Source: CAZRKC01 sp964600665 (lineage in GTDB: Bacteria; Bacillota; SLNR01). From it: a stretch of 13,680 nucleotides of DNA. The notes under the pieces were generated by a model, which saw only the letters and a list, made by a program, of their open reading frames with translations, searched no databases and had not been told where the DNA came from. Positions 1-8,394 of this stretch are shown piece by piece. Location: positions 1 through 13,680 of the forward strand of contig CAZRKC010000047.1 in NCBI GenBank assembly GCA_964600665.1, written 5' to 3'. A program made the position numbers and the translations under genes. The first letter of the stretch is position 1, and every line of letters starts with the position of its first letter.

Positions 1-72
1 ACTCTACCACACGCCGCTTTATATTACCAGCTAATTATGAGACACTACACTAGTAGCGTAAAGACCAGAGTG

Positions 73-1602
73 ATGGCTATCAACCAACTGAAAGCGGGCG
101 CGGTATTATCCTATGCGGTTTTAGGGGTGAGCAATCTGGTCGGCTTGCTTTATACCCCATATATGCTTCGAACAATGGGGCAATCAGAGTACGGCTTGTA
201 TTCATTGGCTGCCTCCGTTATTGCCTACCTGACTATACTTGACTTGGGTTTTGGGAATGCCATCGTACGATATACGGCAAAATTCCGGGCAGAAGGTAAG
301 ACCGATCAACAATATTTTATGTTCGGAATGTTCATTCTTTTATACTCGATTATTGGGATTATTGCTCTTTTGATCGGTTCGGCGTTGTACTTCAATGTAA
401 ATGCCATGTTTGGCGACACAATGACTTTAGAAGAGTTGGATAAAGCTCGCATCTTAATTGGTTTAATGATATTTAATCTTGCCGTTACATTCCCATTAAG
501 CATATTTGGATCTATAATTACAGCTTACGAAGATTTTATATTTCAAAAGGCTATTCAAATAGTTCGTATTCTTCTTAATACTGCCGTAATGATCGTATTG
601 TTGAAATTAGGCTATCGTGCGATAGGCATGGCGGTGGTTGCCACTCTATTTAATATAGCAACTCTTTTGCTTAATTATTGGTATTGTATGCATAAGATCA
701 AGATCAGAATATATTTCGGCAAGTTTCAATGGAGATTTTTAGGAGAGGTTGCTATTTATTCGTTCTACATTTTCTTGAATGTAATAATGGATAGAATCTA
801 TTGGAGTACCGGACAGGTAGTCTTGGGTATATTTGCAGGAACGGCAGCTGTCGCTGTTTTTGCTCTAGCTATACAACTGGAGCAAATATATATGAGTTTT
901 TCCATGGCGATTTCAGGCGTATTTTTGCCGAAAGTAACTGCTATGGCTACAACGGAACAGCCATCAGAAAAAGCCATATCCGATTTGTTTATCCGTACAG
1001 GAAGGATTCAGTACATAGTGATGGCATTTATCCTGACCGGATTCATTCTGTTCGGCAGGCAGTTCATTATACTTTGGGCTGGAGCGGATTACGCTAATGC
1101 ATATCCAATCGCTTTGTTATTCTTTATCCCCTTAACAATACCTTTAATACAGAACTTGGGAATTACCATTTTACAGGCTCGAAACCAAATGCAGTTCCGT
1201 TCGGTCCTCTACATTATAATAGCCTTATGCAGTTTGGGATTACAAATCCCTCTTGTTAAATATTATGGGGGTATTGGTTGCGCTATCGCTGTTTCAGCTG
1301 CATTAGTGGCGGGACAAATTATTGTAATGAATATTTATTATTATAAAAAACAGAGAATAAACATTCCGAAGTTTTGGAAAGAGATTCTCAAGATGTCAAT
1401 AGCTCCCAGTTCAATTGGAATTGTTGCTTATTTTCTATTGATGAATATGTCACTTGATACGGTGGTAAGTTTAGGGTTGGGGATAGCAGTATTTTCACTC
1501 ATTTATATACCTATTTTCTGGTTTATAGGAATGAATCAATATGAAAGGGATTTGTTGGGGAACCCACTGAAAAATATGATTTTACAATTTTTGCCACAAT
1601 GA
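73..1602 (+). CDS. Wzx-type polysaccharide flippase (MATE/MOP superfamily)
   Basis: This is an integral membrane protein of about 509 residues, the usual size for O-antigen or capsule repeat-unit flippases of the Polysacc_synt family. It has about a dozen long hydrophobic stretches separated by short charged loops. Near the N-terminus the run LYTPYMLRTMGQSEYGLYSL, followed by LDLGFGNAIVRYTA, is the characteristic first part of this family. Its role would be to move undecaprenyl-pyrophosphate-linked repeat units from the cytoplasmic to the periplasmic face of the inner membrane. I prefer the ATG at 73 (MAINQLKAGA), because family members begin close to the QLKAGA segment. The in-frame ATG at 37 would add 12 residues, and neither start has a convincing ribosome binding site. 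The stop overlaps the start of the next gene as ATGA. The gene looks more AT-rich than the genes from 3001 on. The family call is firm; the substrate cannot be told. Confidence 0.93.
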   Translation: MAINQLKAGAVLSYAVLGVSNLVGLLYTPYMLRTMGQSEYGLYSLAASVIAYLTILDLGFGNAIVRYTAKFRAEGKTDQQYFMFGMFILLYSIIGIIALLIGSALYFNVNAMFGDTMTLEELDKARILIGLMIFNLAVTFPLSIFGSIITAYEDFIFQKAIQIVRILLNTAVMIVLLKLGYRAIGMAVVATLFNIATLLLNYWYCMHKIKIRIYFGKFQWRFLGEVAIYSFYIFLNVIMDRIYWSTGQVVLGIFAGTAAVAVFALAIQLEQIYMSFSMAISGVFLPKVTAMATTEQPSEKAISDLFIRTGRIQYIVMAFILTGFILFGRQFIILWAGADYANAYPIALLFFIPLTIPLIQNLGITILQARNQMQFRSVLYIIIALCSLGLQIPLVKYYGGIGCAIAVSAALVAGQIIVMNIYYYKKQRINIPKFWKEILKMSIAPSSIGIVAYFLLMNMSLDTVVSLGLGIAVFSLIYIPIFWFIGMNQYERDLLGNPLKNMILQFLPQ

Positions 1603-2795
1603 TAGAGATAAAAGAAAATAAAAATTGTTGTGGTTGTAATGCTTGCGTTCAATCCTGCCCCAAACGGTGCATTGCAATGCGAGAGGATCGTGAAGGTTTC
1701 CTCTATCCCAGCGTTGACAAGACTTTGTGTACCGATTGCGGATTATGTAAAAAGGTCTGTCCCGTATTAAATCAACACGAATTTCACAAGTTTTCCGTAG
1801 CCTATGCAGCAAAAAACAAGAACGAACAAGTTCGCGCTGAGAGTTCTTCAGGTGGTATGTTTACTCTATTGGCTGAGCAGACTATTGCACAAGGTGGAGC
1901 GGTTTTTGGTGCAAAGTTTAATGACAAGCTGGAAGTAGTTCACGACATCGCAGAAAGTGTCGCAGACTTAAAGGCATTTCGTGGAAGCAAATATGTGCAG
2001 AGTCGCATAGGGGATACGTATAGGCATGCAGCGAATTTCCTTAGGCAGGAACGGCAGGTTCTATTTTCCGGTACTCCTTGTCAGATTGCAGGCTTATACG
2101 CGTTTCTGGGTAAAGATGACGTTAATCTGCTCACCTGTGATGTGGTTTGCCACGGAGTCCCTTCGCCGAAAGTTCTTGCTGCATATTTATCCGTGATGGA
2201 GAGTCGGCATGGCGCCAAGGTCCAGAGAATCTCTTTCAGATGCAAGGATTGTGGTTGGAAGAGATACTCTGTTGCATTATCATTCGACAACGCAACAGAG
2301 TATCGGAGAATTTTTGCTGAAGATCCGTTCATGATCGGTTTTTTACGGAATACCTACTTGCGGCCTTCTTGTCATTCCTGCCGCTTTTCCCGCCTGCCGA
2401 GAATTGCGGATATTACTCTTGGTGACTTTTGGGGGGTGGGCGGTTACCATCCCGAATGGGACGACGACAAAGGCCTCTCTCTGGTCCTTGTTCAGTCCGA
2501 GAAGGGGCAAAAGGCTATTGATGTGTGTCGTGATTGTTTAGTAATGCACTGTGCTGATCTAGATGTGGCAATTAAATCAAATCCCTGCATATGTGGTTTT
2601 GTGCCGCCCGGAAAGGATCGGACAGTGTTTTTTCGTGATCTAAATCGAACTCCCTTTGATAAGATGATGCGGAAGTATATGTCGCCCACACCTCTCTGGA
2701 CTGTTCTCGCAATCAATTTGCCAAAGAGAATTATCCGTTATGGTTTGCGAATTCTAAAATCACAAAATAAATATATATCAGTGCTTATCCCATAG
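1599..2795 (+). CDS. 2x[4Fe-4S] ferredoxin / F420-hydrogenase beta-subunit-like (FrhB/FdhB) protein
   Basis: A 398-residue cytoplasmic protein. The N-terminus carries two complete [4Fe-4S] motifs of the form CxxCxxCxxxCP: Cys10, 13, 16 and 20, then Cys44, 47, 50 and 54. After these come segments typical of the coenzyme F420 hydrogenase/dehydrogenase beta-subunit N- and C-domains: SSSGGMFTLL near residue 82, FRGSKYVQS near 129, FSGTPCQIAGLY near 152, and CDVVCHGVPSP near 176. Members of this family recur in bacterial polysaccharide loci next to pyruvyl transferases. There they are thought to act as flavin and iron-sulfur redox enzymes on a sugar or its carrier, but the reaction is not established. 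The ATG overlaps the flippase stop by 4 bp with no visible Shine-Dalgarno sequence, so translational coupling is likely. It contains a perfect 13-bp inverted repeat (2263-2275 and 2292-2304). The family call is strong; the function is open. Confidence 0.9.
   Translation: MIEIKENKNCCGCNACVQSCPKRCIAMREDREGFLYPSVDKTLCTDCGLCKKVCPVLNQHEFHKFSVAYAAKNKNEQVRAESSSGGMFTLLAEQTIAQGGAVFGAKFNDKLEVVHDIAESVADLKAFRGSKYVQSRIGDTYRHAANFLRQERQVLFSGTPCQIAGLYAFLGKDDVNLLTCDVVCHGVPSPKVLAAYLSVMESRHGAKVQRISFRCKDCGWKRYSVALSFDNATEYRRIFAEDPFMIGFLRNTYLRPSCHSCRFSRLPRIADITLGDFWGVGGYHPEWDDDKGLSLVLVQSEKGQKAIDVCRDCLVMHCADLDVAIKSNPCICGFVPPGKDRTVFFRDLNRTPFDKMMRKYMSPTPLWTVLAINLPKRIIRYGLRILKSQNKYISVLIP
2263..2304. repeat. Perfect 13-bp inverted repeat inside the iron-sulfur protein gene
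   Basis: GATACTCTGTTGC at 2263-2275 is followed after 16 nt by its exact reverse complement GCAACAGAGTATC at 2292-2304. It lies fully inside the coding region. Because the arms are complementary, the two strands encode similar peptides here (RYSVALSxDNATEY on both). It could fold as an RNA hairpin in the message or be a leftover of a small rearrangement; nothing seen here decides between them. Confidence 0.85.
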
Positions 2796-2988
2796 ATCGT
2801 ACTTTTCAGCTCCATTTCCTCTATTGTTGGTAGGGGCGCACCAAACAGAAGGGATAAAAAGAAGAAAATGCCGCTATTGCACGCTTAAGTACTTCTGGGC
2901 TCTAACGAAGGATAAACTCGGCCATGATGAGCAGGAAAGTCAGTGCGTTTTCAAGAGGATCATAAGTAATTAACGTAAAATTATACCG
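2796..2988. other. Gap between genes, no supportable gene
   Basis: About 200 bp between the iron-sulfur gene and the pyruvyl transferase, the widest gene-free interval between intact genes in the first half of the window. I see no hairpin followed by a T-run and no convincing -35/-10 pair. One + frame stays open through most of it, from about 2797 to a TAA near 2973, and reads YFWALTKDKLGHDEQE among other residues. It has no start codon, and I do not recognise the peptide. It may be the remains of a lost gene, or chance. Confidence 0.4.
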
Positions 2989-2990
2989 TT

Positions 2991-2996
2991 GAGAGG
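2991..2996 (+). promoter_or_regulatory. Ribosome binding site for the pyruvyl transferase
   Basis: The purine-rich stretch GAGAGGA sits just before ATG 3001. Spacing is short, at about 4 nt. It supports a start at 3001 over the in-frame TTG at 2989, which would place this site inside the coding region. Confidence 0.5.
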
Positions 2997-3000
2997 ATTT

Positions 3001-4221
3001 ATGAATGCTTCCAAATTCCTTATGATAGGAAATGGTCCATACACCAACCGCGGTTGTGAAGCTATCGTGCGCGGAACGACACGCATCTTAGATGAAACGT
3101 TTGGAAATCAGACGTCTTACGTTGCCGCAAGTTTCGGCACGGAGCCTCAGATCACTGCGCAGGCGACACAAGAGACTTTCCCCAGATTACGACACGAATG
3201 GCTCAAGCCGAAGGGTAGAGCCAGTGTAGATTACCTGAAGTATCAGATGAACCGGTTTTTGGGTATCAAAACTACTTTCTGTAATACACACGTGCCAACC
3301 GAAGCATCACAATGCACGGCTGCGCTCCAAGTGGGCGGGGACAATTATTCTTTCGACAGTGGTGGCTATCCGCGTGGCTTCATGCAGATTGATCATTGGT
3401 TGGAACGACATGATGTGCCGTTGGTTCTCTGGGGGGCGTCAGTTGGGCCGTTCGACAGGGATACTGTATTCGAGCGAGAAATGACTGACCACCTTGCCCG
3501 CTTTTGTTTAATAAGCGTCCGAGAGCCGCGGTCCTTTCGTTACCTCCAAGAATTAGGGCTGAAGAATATCTCTCAGGCCGCAGATCCAGCGTTCCTAATG
3601 GAGCCGCAACCGGTAACTGATATGGTCTTACCATCTGCTTTTCTGGGGCTAAACTTAAGTTTTCTCTCGGGCAGAAAGGTGACAGGCGGCAATTTGGACA
3701 AGTGGGTTCGAATTTGCGCGGCGTCGGTGACCCGACTGCTCTCCAAATGTGACCTTCCGGTGGTTTTGATTCCCCATGTGTTGAGTCCGGGGGGGGCAGA
3801 GGCAAACGACCACGTTTTTTTGCATGACGTGGCGCGGATCGTGAATATGTCTGACCGTGTCACGGTTTTGGGAGCCGATTATACGGCCGCCCAATTGAAG
3901 TGGGTAATTGGCAAAGCAACTGTTTTTGCCGGTGCCCGAATGCACTCCACCATTGCGGCCCTTTCAATGGGCGTGCCGACCCTTAGTTTGGCATACAGTG
4001 TCAAAGCTTGGGGGGTCAATGAAGACGTCTTCGGCCATGTGGATCATTGTATTGACGTGGTCGAACTAGCGCAAGAAGAGGCCTTGGCTGATCGGATGAC
4101 GACATTGCTCAAGCAGAAGGACAGTGTTCAACGTGAGTTAAAATTGCGGTTACCAGTCATCCGAGCTAGCGCAATGAAAGCTGGGGTGACACTCCGGGAA
4201 AGTTTGAGAGTCACAAGATAG
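3001..4221 (+). CDS. Polysaccharide pyruvyl transferase family protein (CsaB/WcaK-like)
   Basis: A 406-residue protein of the PS_pyruv_trans family, which transfers pyruvate from phosphoenolpyruvate to a sugar, usually as a ketal, adding negative charge to the polymer. Visible family marks include NRGCEAI (residues 16-22), GGDNYSFD (112-119), GASVGPF (145-151), IPHV (257-260), GARMHSTIAALSMGVP (311-326) and AYSVKAWG (331-338). These give the GT-B-like fold's Rossmann glycines and the conserved Arg-x-His region near the C-terminus. No signal peptide is seen, so it acts in the cytoplasm. I chose ATG 3001 because GAGAGG lies just upstream; an in-frame TTG at 2989 would add four residues. The next gene follows after only 10 nt, so the two are probably co-translated. 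Some members of this family are annotated without proven activity, so the precise acceptor is unknown. Confidence 0.9.
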   Translation: MNASKFLMIGNGPYTNRGCEAIVRGTTRILDETFGNQTSYVAASFGTEPQITAQATQETFPRLRHEWLKPKGRASVDYLKYQMNRFLGIKTTFCNTHVPTEASQCTAALQVGGDNYSFDSGGYPRGFMQIDHWLERHDVPLVLWGASVGPFDRDTVFEREMTDHLARFCLISVREPRSFRYLQELGLKNISQAADPAFLMEPQPVTDMVLPSAFLGLNLSFLSGRKVTGGNLDKWVRICAASVTRLLSKCDLPVVLIPHVLSPGGAEANDHVFLHDVARIVNMSDRVTVLGADYTAAQLKWVIGKATVFAGARMHSTIAALSMGVPTLSLAYSVKAWGVNEDVFGHVDHCIDVVELAQEEALADRMTTLLKQKDSVQRELKLRLPVIRASAMKAGVTLRESLRVTR

Positions 4222-4229
4222 AGGGGAAG
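4221..4229 (+). promoter_or_regulatory. Ribosome binding site deciding the GTG start of the GT2 gene
   Basis: GAGGGGAAG lies right at the end of the pyruvyl transferase gene and 2-6 nt before GTG 4232. It is a strong purine-rich Shine-Dalgarno sequence and supports the GTG start, from which the protein begins directly with its first beta strand (MVSVVIPLYN). Confidence 0.6.
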
Positions 4230-4231
4230 CC

Positions 4232-5176
4232 GTGGTTTCTGTCGTGATTCCGCTTTATAACAAATCACAGTATATACGTCGGGCATTGGACTCGGTCTTG
4301 CATCAAAGCTTCCAGGATTTTGATTGCATTGTCGTAGACGATGGCTCGACGGATGGCGGCGGCGATGTAGTTAGACGAATTAACGATTCTCGTATCCGCT
4401 TAATCACCCAGGCCAATGCCGGTGTCAGCGCAGCCCGCAATCGGGGCGTGAGAGAAGCATCATCAGAACTGATTGCTTTCTTAGACGCGGATGACGCCTG
4501 GGAACCATTGTTCCTGGAAACGATTCTAAGATTGAAAGAAACATTTCCTCATGCGGGGGCATACGCAACTGCGTATCGCATTAAAGAACCCGGTCAGTTA
4601 GAATACGTCATGGAATACGACGGGATACCCAAGGCACCTTGGGAAGGGATAATTCCCGACTACTTTGCGTCTGTAATTAAGACTCCCCCAATCTGGTCGT
4701 CCATTGTATCAATTCCCAAAAATGTATTTCGTGATGTTGGCTTCTTTCCTGAGGGTGTTGCGCGCGGGGAGGACTCCGAGATGTGGTTTAGGATAGCACT
4801 GAAGTATCCAATTGCCTTCAGTCATTACGTCGGGGCGACTTACTACCAAGACAGTTCCAACAGAGCGTGCAATACTACTGCAATTCCTGTCGATCCGTTG
4901 ATTTTGTCTACGATCCGATTTGCGTTGCTGAGCAAGAATTTGGAACCGCACCTCATAGGCAAATTGCGAGCATATCACGATTTGATAGTTACGGAATACG
5001 CGCGCATATTTCTGCTGGAAGGAAAGCGGAAGGCCGCGAGAAAGCTAATCAGCAGATACTTTGAGCGCGGGAAAGAAGGTTGTATACTGTGCGGTCTGAG
5101 CTTTCTTCCCAACAGCGTGCTGAGAACCATTCTTGTAGTAAGGCGGTGTCTGAAAGACCTCTTTATCCTAGGATAG
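4232..5176 (+). CDS. Family 2 glycosyltransferase (GT-A fold)
   Basis: A 314-residue enzyme that would transfer one sugar from a nucleotide-activated donor to the growing lipid-linked repeat unit at the cytoplasmic face of the membrane. The N-terminal 100 residues are classic GT2: SVVIPLYNK (3-11), VDDGSTD (35-41), an ARNRG segment near 68-72, and the metal-binding DADD (85-88, the DxD motif). The second half, with ARGEDSEMWFRIA near residue 175, matches the usual acceptor-side ED-containing motif. The start is GTG, supported by GAGGGGAAG just upstream and by the protein starting at its first beta strand. It ends about 115 bp before the decayed methyltransferase. Its linkage and sugar specificity cannot be told from sequence. 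Confidence 0.93.
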   Translation: MVSVVIPLYNKSQYIRRALDSVLHQSFQDFDCIVVDDGSTDGGGDVVRRINDSRIRLITQANAGVSAARNRGVREASSELIAFLDADDAWEPLFLETILRLKETFPHAGAYATAYRIKEPGQLEYVMEYDGIPKAPWEGIIPDYFASVIKTPPIWSSIVSIPKNVFRDVGFFPEGVARGEDSEMWFRIALKYPIAFSHYVGATYYQDSSNRACNTTAIPVDPLILSTIRFALLSKNLEPHLIGKLRAYHDLIVTEYARIFLLEGKRKAARKLISRYFERGKEGCILCGLSFLPNSVLRTILVVRRCLKDLFILG

Positions 5177-5291
5177 GTGCATAGAACGCAAAATCGGGAA
5201 TCCAATCAATGGAATGGTAAAATGCACCGGAAGGAAGAGAGGCACAGAAAACCGAGGTTGCCATAATGATTACCACGTGGGAACTTTACCA

Positions 5292-6013
5292 ATGAATGAT
5301 ACTTCAATCGTTACCGATTACATTGCCAAAGAGGTTGAATACAAGAGTACCGCTCGGTATCGGAGTCGGGCTGAGTTTTTGTTCGCGGATATTCAGCTTG
5401 CCGGAAAACGAATTTTGGATGTTGGGTGTGGCCGAGGTGAATTCGCATTGTGGGCGGCCATGTGCAAGGGGCAGAGCATATTTTAGACATTGAACCGGAA
5501 ACTAATGGAAGTACCTCCGGAACGTTATCACGATTCCGAAAGGTTATCAAAGATCTTAATTTATCTAAGACAATTACAGCTGAACCCAAATTTCTTCAGG
5601 ATATTCAAGTCTAGGGAGCGCTTTATGATGTTGCAGTTTTGTTTAATGTGATAAATCACTTTGATGAAGGTGCTGTTAAACGGCTGAATCGGGATTCTGA
5701 GGCCATTGCGAAATATATCGCAGTTCTATCTCATCTGCGTGGTTTGATGGTAAAAGGCGGGTATGCGATTGTTGCTGATTGTGGCCGGACCAATTTTTGG
5801 AACAATATATGACTGAAGTCGCCATTAGCGAGGGCAATAGAATGGGATAAGCATCAGAATCCGAGTGTTTGGATTCTGATATTCAGAAAATCAGGTTTTG
5901 AGATGCAGGATTTGCGATGGTCTTATCTGTATCCCTTTAAAGTCTTGACCAGTAATTGGTTTGTCCAATGCTTTACGACATCACATTTTGTACTCAGGTT
6001 CAGGACGGTTTAA
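5292..6013 (+). pseudogene. Decayed class I SAM-dependent methyltransferase
   Basis: The reading frame from ATG 5292 (MNDTSIVTDY) carries the SAM-binding motif ILDVGCGRGEFAL, then loses frame between about 5455 and 5480. It resumes in the next frame as AEHILDIEPE. Frame continuity then shows an in-frame TAG at 5612-5614, just before ALYDVAVLFNVINHFDEG, and an in-frame TGA at 5810-5812, just before LKSPLARAIEWDKHQNPSVW. The frame ends at TAA 6011-6013. All parts, joined, give a single methyltransferase of about 240 residues, a normal length. The TGA could arise from GGA by one change. Three separate lesions rule out a simple active gene and make a single sequencing error an unlikely explanation. 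It would have methylated a sugar of the polymer. The 115 bp before it also contains a short open frame ending TGA over this ATG, possibly the tail of another lost gene. Confidence 0.85.
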
Positions 6014-6070
6014 TACTTTGACATTATAGAAACCTTTCAACCGAAAGCAAGCAATCAAGAAATCAATTTA

Positions 6071-7210
6071 ATGGCTCAAAAATCGATACTACAAATAACT
6101 GATTTCGGTGCTCCTTACCCCGGTAATTTTTTAGCTTCGTTGCAGGCGCTCGATCCGCTTCTACGCCAAGAGGGATGGCGTCAGATATATATATTCCCAG
6201 AGCGCGCACAAAAGCGAGAATGGCTGGCGCGGCTTCAAAAGCAGGGACTTACCATCTATATAATGCCCGATTCAACTCTGTTTAGAAGGTCGCGTTTCAT
6301 TCGTGATGTGGCAAAGAAAGAAAATGGTCGTGTTCTTCATACTCATTTTACCTACAATGATGGGGCTGCAATCCTTGCAAGCCTTTTGTTGCGGTTAATA
6401 GGTAAAAAAGCAAAAGTGATCTGGCATGTGCACTCACCATGGCTGGCTAACAATTCCTTCCTGCGAGGGACAAGGGACTTTATAAAATATCGCATATTGG
6501 GCAGGATTGTGCATAGCATTGTGGTATCCGAGGGCGGCCTGCAGAATATGATGGAAAGAGGATTACCAAAGAAACGAGCAGCGGTAATCCTTAACGGCAT
6601 TGATATCGGACGCGTAACCACACAAAATCGGTTGCGAGAAGAAATTCGCAAGGAGTTTGAAATTGATGAGACCCAAAAAGTTATACTTATGTTTGGGCGT
6701 GATCCTGTCATCAAGGGGGTGGATATAGCACTGCAGGCCTTTGCGGAAATGGCAAGGCAAAGAAATGATTTTGTAGTGCTTATGGTGGGTGCGCAGCACT
6801 TAGAGAGCAGTCAAAACCATGCTATGGATTTACTGGGAACAATTCCAAAGTGGCTGCGCATCGTTGAGCCACGTCAATGTGTGGCAGACTATTACGGGGC
6901 CGCGGATTTGTTTATTTCCGCAAGCCGTTGGGAAGGATTTCCCTATGCAGTGTTGGAGGCAATGGCAAATGGGCTGCACATCATTTCAAGCGATATTCGC
7001 GGGCTAGAATGGGCCAAAGGATGTGAAGGTGTTCATTTCTTTACCACCTGTGATGTGCAAGATCTGGTCGCCAACATACAAACTGCCCTGAACTATGGGA
7101 AGCATGAATACCTACAAGTTGGCGAAGCCAATCACGAATTTGTTGTTAAAGGGTTCTCCGTGAGTAGATGGGCACAGGATATCTTGGAATTTTACGGGAA
7201 ATTATGGTGA
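6071..7210 (+). CDS. Family 4 glycosyltransferase (GT-B fold)
   Basis: A 379-residue retaining glycosyltransferase. The N-terminal domain contains HTHFTYNDGAA near residues 90-100 and WHVHSPW near 118-124, both in the usual acceptor-side positions of GT4 enzymes. The C-terminal donor-binding domain has a MFGRDPVIKGVD segment (207-218), where the family usually has GRL.xxKG, and the catalytic EX7E motif EGFPYAVLE with Glu288 and Glu296, followed by AMANGLHIISSD. It would add one sugar to the repeat unit at the cytoplasmic face of the membrane. The ATG at 6071 follows the broken methyltransferase by 57 nt; the purine stretch upstream is weak and gives little help with the start. An 89-nt gap separates it from the acyltransferase. 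The family call is strong; donor and linkage are unknown. Confidence 0.92.
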   Translation: MAQKSILQITDFGAPYPGNFLASLQALDPLLRQEGWRQIYIFPERAQKREWLARLQKQGLTIYIMPDSTLFRRSRFIRDVAKKENGRVLHTHFTYNDGAAILASLLLRLIGKKAKVIWHVHSPWLANNSFLRGTRDFIKYRILGRIVHSIVVSEGGLQNMMERGLPKKRAAVILNGIDIGRVTTQNRLREEIRKEFEIDETQKVILMFGRDPVIKGVDIALQAFAEMARQRNDFVVLMVGAQHLESSQNHAMDLLGTIPKWLRIVEPRQCVADYYGAADLFISASRWEGFPYAVLEAMANGLHIISSDIRGLEWAKGCEGVHFFTTCDVQDLVANIQTALNYGKHEYLQVGEANHEFVVKGFSVSRWAQDILEFYGKLW

Positions 7211-7299
7211 TCAAGTTTTGAGAAAGGACCTCAAACAGACAAATTTCCCACCCTGCCTTTTTTGCTCTGTAGAGTCGTGGTGCATAATGAGGAAATTGA

Positions 7300-8394
7300 A
7301 TGAGTTTCAAGCTTGATATAATAACTTCTGAAGAACAGTTTGCCTTGATGAGACAGGCTTGGGACGGAATCGTTTTATCCAATGCTGAGCAGCATACGAT
7401 TTTTCAATCGTGGGCATATATTTTTAATCATTGGAAATTCCGGAAATCCGGAGACGGTTTCAGTAGAACATTGCGACTTTATGCGCTTTACGATGACGCT
7501 TCTTTAATTGCCGTCGCGCCTATGTGGATTAATATTATCCGCAAAGGTTTAAGCTTCAGGGTGATGGAGTTTATAGGAAATCGCGGGATTGATTACCTTG
7601 ATTTCATTGTTAAACTTGGAATTGATCCCCAGAGGGCAATCGCATTTCTTATGGAACGTATTTTATCCGATAAATGTTGGGATGTTATCTCTTTTTCCGA
7701 GCTTCGCGAGCAATCTGCAAGCATCCTCGCTGCGGCGCTCAACGACCATGGAACTAGTCATCAACTAGACAAATGCAGCACATGCGTTCCCATTGATATT
7801 CCAGTCACGAAAAGTGAATACCTCTCAGTGCTTGGCAAAAGCACCCGCAAGCGCTTGACTTACGATAGCAATAGACTTGAAGCACTTTATAATGCGAAAT
7901 TTTTTGTCTACACGGATTTCAACCCAGAGTTTTCTGACGTTTTAAATACCCTTCAGCTGATTCATCAGGAGCGGTGGAGTCAGGAAGGACACGAGGGGGC
8001 TTTTCACGGTAATAATACCAAATTGATGGATATTGAGATAAACAGAGCGTTGGCAGAAAACGAATCGCTGCGCTATTTCGTTTTAACTGCCGAGGGTGCT
8101 CCTGTAGCGGGGATGTCTTGTGCTGTGCTCGGAAAAACGATATATGCACACATAATGAGTGTTTCGACGGATTCTCAATATCGAAGGTTTAGCCCTGGTA
8201 TGGTAATGGTGCAAAGAGCTATTTATTGGGCAATTGAGAACAAGTTCTCGGTACTTGATTTAAGCAGAGGACAGGAACCCTACAAGTTTAGTCTTGGTGG
8301 GAAAGCTGTCCCTAATTATCGGATAACCATATATCGCAATATGCTCATGAAAGCATTGGTTTCTAAAGCTAGAGCTATGGGCAAACCAATTTGA
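7300..8394 (+). CDS. GNAT-superfamily acyltransferase of the CelD/BioF2-like (FemAB-related) type
   Basis: A 364-residue protein that fits the Acetyltransf_6 (CelD-like) family, a double-GNAT arrangement common in exopolysaccharide loci. In the C-terminal GNAT half, the strand YFVLTAEGAPVAGMSCAVLG (about 259-278) is followed by the acyl-CoA-binding-type loop FSPGMVMVQRAI (297-308) and the family signature LDLSRGQEPYKFSLGG (319-334). It would move an acyl group, probably from acyl-CoA, onto an amino sugar or other acceptor in the cytoplasm; the donor cannot be told. TGAGGAA at 7288-7294, about 5 nt before ATG 7300, is a good ribosome binding site. Its stop overlaps the TTG start of the deacetylase, which suggests that the two products are made together and act on the same substrate. 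The fold call is good; acyl specificity is inference. Confidence 0.85.
   Translation: MSFKLDIITSEEQFALMRQAWDGIVLSNAEQHTIFQSWAYIFNHWKFRKSGDGFSRTLRLYALYDDASLIAVAPMWINIIRKGLSFRVMEFIGNRGIDYLDFIVKLGIDPQRAIAFLMERILSDKCWDVISFSELREQSASILAAALNDHGTSHQLDKCSTCVPIDIPVTKSEYLSVLGKSTRKRLTYDSNRLEALYNAKFFVYTDFNPEFSDVLNTLQLIHQERWSQEGHEGAFHGNNTKLMDIEINRALAENESLRYFVLTAEGAPVAGMSCAVLGKTIYAHIMSVSTDSQYRRFSPGMVMVQRAIYWAIENKFSVLDLSRGQEPYKFSLGGKAVPNYRITIYRNMLMKALVSKARAMGKPI

Noticed and set aside
3380..3945. Three long overlapping - strand frames opposite the pyruvyl transferase gene
   Set aside because: They are antisense to a gene with complete family motifs, rich in Pro, Arg and Ser, and show no recognisable domain or binding site.
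5214..5486. A 90-residue protein starting at 5214
   Set aside because: The part before ATG 5292 is not methyltransferase-like, and the part after is the front of the frameshifted pseudogene.
7211..7299. Possible terminator: TTTGAG/CTCAAA hairpin between the GT4 gene and the acyltransferase
   Set aside because: The stem is only six base pairs, and the T-run lies about 30 nt away, so it does not form an intrinsic terminator.
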